A stretch of DNA of 6,516 bases, from positions 1 to 6,516 of the forward strand of contig JANYLE010000315.1 of NCBI GenBank assembly GCA_025363795.1, read 5' to 3'. The notes beneath the pieces were generated by a model. That model was not told the origin of the DNA and did not search any database. It saw only the letters and a program-made list of their open reading frames with translations. The position numbers were made by a program, and so were the translations under genes. Numbering within the stretch: position 1 is the stretch's first letter; every line of letters starts with the position of its first letter. Below, one piece after another: positions 5,345-6,516 of this stretch. The stretch is from Mariniphaga sp. (GTDB lineage: Bacteria > Bacteroidota > Bacteroidia > Bacteroidales > Prolixibacteraceae).

Positions 5345-5516
5345 ATGATGGAATCAAGAATAAAAGATTAAAGGTAATTATTTTGTGCGATGAGAAAATA
5401 CTTTTGGCCGATTACCGTTCTGCGAAAGGATATTCAGTGGGATGGATGGTTTTAAGAGGAAATAACCCTGCTGATTGGAACGAAATATTTTGTTGGAAAT
5501 TTGTAATTTAGTGTCA
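5345..5516. promoter_or_regulatory. Divergent intergenic region between AraC-type and ORF6N genes
   Basis: These 172 bases must hold the starts of two divergent transcripts. For the plus strand TACTTTTG (5399-5406) is an exact -7 box, but no -33 element stands 19 bases upstream; TTTG at 5382-5385 is only 13 away. For the minus strand TACCTTTA (5369-5376) is a weak -7 box. Both assignments are tentative. A 21-codon plus-strand frame (5390-5455, MRKYFWPITV...) is probably chance. Confidence 0.3.
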
Positions 5517-6101
5517 ATGTTTTGCATGGCCAATCAAAATCTGCTAACCTCAAATATCCATTCAATAACAACAGAAAATACTTCAGTTTTGATTCCTGAT
5601 GAACGAATCATGGATAAAATCTTTTTGATCAGAGGTCAAAAGGTAATGCTGGATAGAGATTTGGCGGAGTTGTATGGGGTTTCAACCGGAAATTTAAACA
5701 AAGCTGTCAAGCGGAATATCAAACGTTTCCCTGACGATTTTATGTTCCAACTCACTGATGAAGAATTTAAAATCTTGCTATTCCAATTTGGAATATCAAG
5801 TTGGGGCGGCACCCGAAGTTCTCCATATGCCTTTACAGAACAGGGCGTTGCTATGCTATCTGGAATTTTAAACAGTGATAGGGCAATCGCTGTTAACATC
5901 CAGATCATGCGGATCTTCACCCGAATACGACAAATGCTGACCGATACCCTGAGTCTAAAACTGGAAATTGAAGAGATCAGGAAAAAGGTCCAAAATCAGG
6001 ATCAGAACATTGAACTGGTTTTCAGTTACCTTGACGAGCTGATTAGGAAACAGGACGAACAACCCCCGAGAAAACGGATCGGATACAAACCCAATCATTA
6101 A
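5517..6101 (+). CDS. ORF6N-domain (KilA-N-related) DNA-binding protein
   Basis: This is a 194-residue protein of the ORF6N family, first known from phage proteins and common in Bacteroidota chromosomes. The domain covers about residues 26-120: LIPDERIMDKIFLIRGQKVM (25-44), LDRDLAELYGVSTGNLNKAV (45-64), KRNIKRFPDDFMFQLTDEEF (65-84), SSWGGTRSSPYAFTEQGVAM (94-113). A predicted coiled coil (147-180) with ELVFSYLDELI follows, and the protein ends in a basic RKRIGYKPNH tail. It is thought to bind DNA, and the cellular role is not established. ATG 5517 is used; ATG 5526 is equally likely, while TTG 5475 is too weak. Residues 86-95 (ILLFQFGISS) are encoded by a near-perfect 27-base palindrome that recurs downstream. 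From memory, many relatives have an SQ(I/F)VTSSWGG-type sequence here, so this segment is the variable one. No phage or IS gene adjoins it, so it stands alone. Confidence 0.9.
   Translation: MFCMANQNLLTSNIHSITTENTSVLIPDERIMDKIFLIRGQKVMLDRDLAELYGVSTGNLNKAVKRNIKRFPDDFMFQLTDEEFKILLFQFGISSWGGTRSSPYAFTEQGVAMLSGILNSDRAIAVNIQIMRIFTRIRQMLTDTLSLKLEIEEIRKKVQNQDQNIELVFSYLDELIRKQDEQPPRKRIGYKPNH
5774..5802. repeat. Palindrome inside the ORF6N gene (copy G)
   Basis: CTTGCTATTCCAA (5774-5786), a central T at 5787, and TTGGAATATCAAG (5788-5800) form a 27-base palindrome with 12 of 13 positions paired (only C5778/T5796 fails). Together with the next two bases (TT) it matches 6221-6249 at 27 of 29 positions, including 22 identical in a row (5781-5802 with 6228-6249). 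It encodes ILLFQFGISS. Confidence 0.9.
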
Positions 6102-6113
6102 GTATACAATAAA

Positions 6114-6142
6114 TTGGAGATCACAATTTGTGACCTCAAGTT
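6114..6142. repeat. Palindrome downstream of the ORF6N gene (copy P1)
   Basis: Centred on T6127, TCACAA (6121-6126) pairs with TTGTGA (6128-6133), and GAG (6117-6119) pairs with CTC (6135-6137), across one mismatch. The core CAATTTG and the right-hand TCAAGTT match the palindrome inside the gene. Read in the corresponding frame it gives WRSQFVTSS. It begins 13 bases after the ORF6N stop and has no T-run, so it is not a normal terminator. Confidence 0.75.
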
Positions 6143-6220
6143 CAAAGAAGAATAACCTTAGTGGAAACCGCAAAATGAAATCCTTCCTTCAGATAATTGC
6201 AACCGGGAAGAATCCGACAG

Positions 6221-6249
6221 CTTGATCTTCCAATTTGGAATATCAAGTT
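6221..6249. repeat. Palindrome downstream of the ORF6N gene (copy P2), near-copy of the coding one
   Basis: CTTGATCTTCCAA (6221-6233), central T6234 and TTGGAATATCAAG (6235-6247) pair at 12 of 13 positions (C6227/T6241 fails). It differs from the coding copy at only two bases, both in the left arm: C5778 is A here, and A5780 is C here. Read in the corresponding frame it gives LIFQFGISS and then a stop. It lies 120 bases past the ORF6N stop in non-coding DNA. Confidence 0.9.
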
Positions 6250-6273
6250 AATGCAGTATGCAAAAGAAATGTA

Positions 6274-6289
6274 ATTATTTTTAAATAAT
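6274..6289. repeat. AT-only hairpin between ORF6N and the minus-strand gene
   Basis: ATTATTT (6274-6280), TT, AAATAAT (6283-6289) is a perfect inverted repeat. Being all A/T with a two-base loop, it is a weak candidate terminator for the convergent genes. Nothing else is seen in 6250-6331. Confidence 0.3.
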
Positions 6290-6331
6290 ATTTGGCGAAT
6301 TGCATTTGCGTGTTTTAAAATGTTTGTAATT

Positions 6332-6516
6332 TTATTGCGCGAACCGGTTGAAATACAAAAGACCTTTATCCTTTAAAAAACCTTTTAAATGCTGCTCTAT
6401 GGTAAGATCCTCAGGGATGTGAAGCCATCCCGAACACTTTTTAAAGTGAATTCCTGTATTCAAAATCGTTGAACTACCTGCTTGAAGCAACCTTCCGGAA
6501 TCAACCGGAATGCGTT
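6332..6516 (-). CDS. C-terminal part of an unrecognised protein (start beyond window end)
   Basis: One minus-strand frame is open from the window edge for 60 codons to TAA at 6332-6334. It reads RIPVDSGRLLQAGSSTIL at its beginning and SGWLHIPEDLTIEQHLKG then FLKDKGLLYFNRFAQ at the end. The mixed composition, amphipathic pattern and balanced charge look like a folded protein, and the other two minus frames close early. I do not recognise the family. It converges with the ORF6N gene across 230 bases that carry the palindromes P1 and P2. No motif or membrane segment is seen. Confidence 0.45.
   Translation of the reverse strand, partial: RIPVDSGRLLQAGSSTILNTGIHFKKCSGWLHIPEDLTIEQHLKGFLKDKGLLYFNRFAQ

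Noticed and set aside
4959..5357. 132-codon minus-strand frame inside the AraC-type gene
   Set aside because: It overlaps a complete AraC-family protein in another frame, has a basic, Arg/Ser-rich shadow composition and shows no domain.
5475..5516. TTG start extending the ORF6N protein by 14 residues
   Set aside because: A TTG start without a Shine-Dalgarno is weak, ATG 5517 and 5526 follow closely, and the ORF6N domain begins well after both.
6114..6142. P1 palindrome as a simple intrinsic terminator of the ORF6N gene
   Set aside because: There is no loop of useful size in the perfect palindrome and no T-run after it, and its sequence matches the coding palindrome family.
5517..6249. Insertion sequence or prophage around the ORF6N gene
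   Set aside because: No transposase, integrase, terminal inverted repeats, target duplication or other phage gene is seen; the palindromes are internal and not at the ends of a unit.

Overview
The window looks like chromosomal DNA from a member of the Bacteroidota, probably a soil or aquatic Sphingobacteriia/Cytophagia-type organism (inference). Supporting signs are a near-perfect Bacteroidota promoter (TTTC, 19 bases, TACTTTTG) before the yceI-like gene, AT-rich starts without clear Shine-Dalgarno sequences, a CTAAC-rich leader ahead of an ATG-AAA-AAA start, an ORF6N-domain gene, and a hybrid-kinase/cheR/cheB cluster. No tRNA, rRNA, CRISPR array or complete insertion sequence was seen.

Layout. 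(1) Bases 1-1649, plus strand: the 3' end of a gene for a response-regulator receiver domain, probably the tail of a hybrid histidine kinase, then cheR and a receiver-less cheB that overlap by one base. Together they look like a sensory module. (2) Bases 1650-2024: a gene-free stretch with an imperfect hairpin, a CTAAC-rich leader opening a six-codon ORF, and an inverted repeat just before the next start. (3) Bases 2025-2411, plus strand: a secreted-type Lys/Ala-rich repeat protein whose signal peptide is broken by an in-frame TAA. A strong terminator separates it from a convergent small His/Asn/Gly-rich lipoprotein gene (2522-2740, minus). (4) Bases 3042-5344, minus strand: an AraC-family regulator, then a YceI-like gene and a pirin gene that form an operon with its own promoter and terminator. 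(5) Bases 5517-6101, plus strand: an ORF6N-domain protein. (6) The window ends in the 3' part of an unrecognised minus-strand gene (6332-6516).

The most unusual feature is around the ORF6N gene. A 27-base near-perfect palindrome inside its coding region (5774-5800) recurs almost exactly in non-coding DNA downstream (6221-6247). A second downstream palindrome (6114-6142) has the same frame-compatible layout but would encode a different version of the same protein segment (RSQFVTSS instead of LFQFGISS). This suggests a family of palindromes that co-varies with a short segment of ORF6N proteins. They could be binding sites, mobile palindromes or donor cassettes. The function is unknown and this reading is inference.
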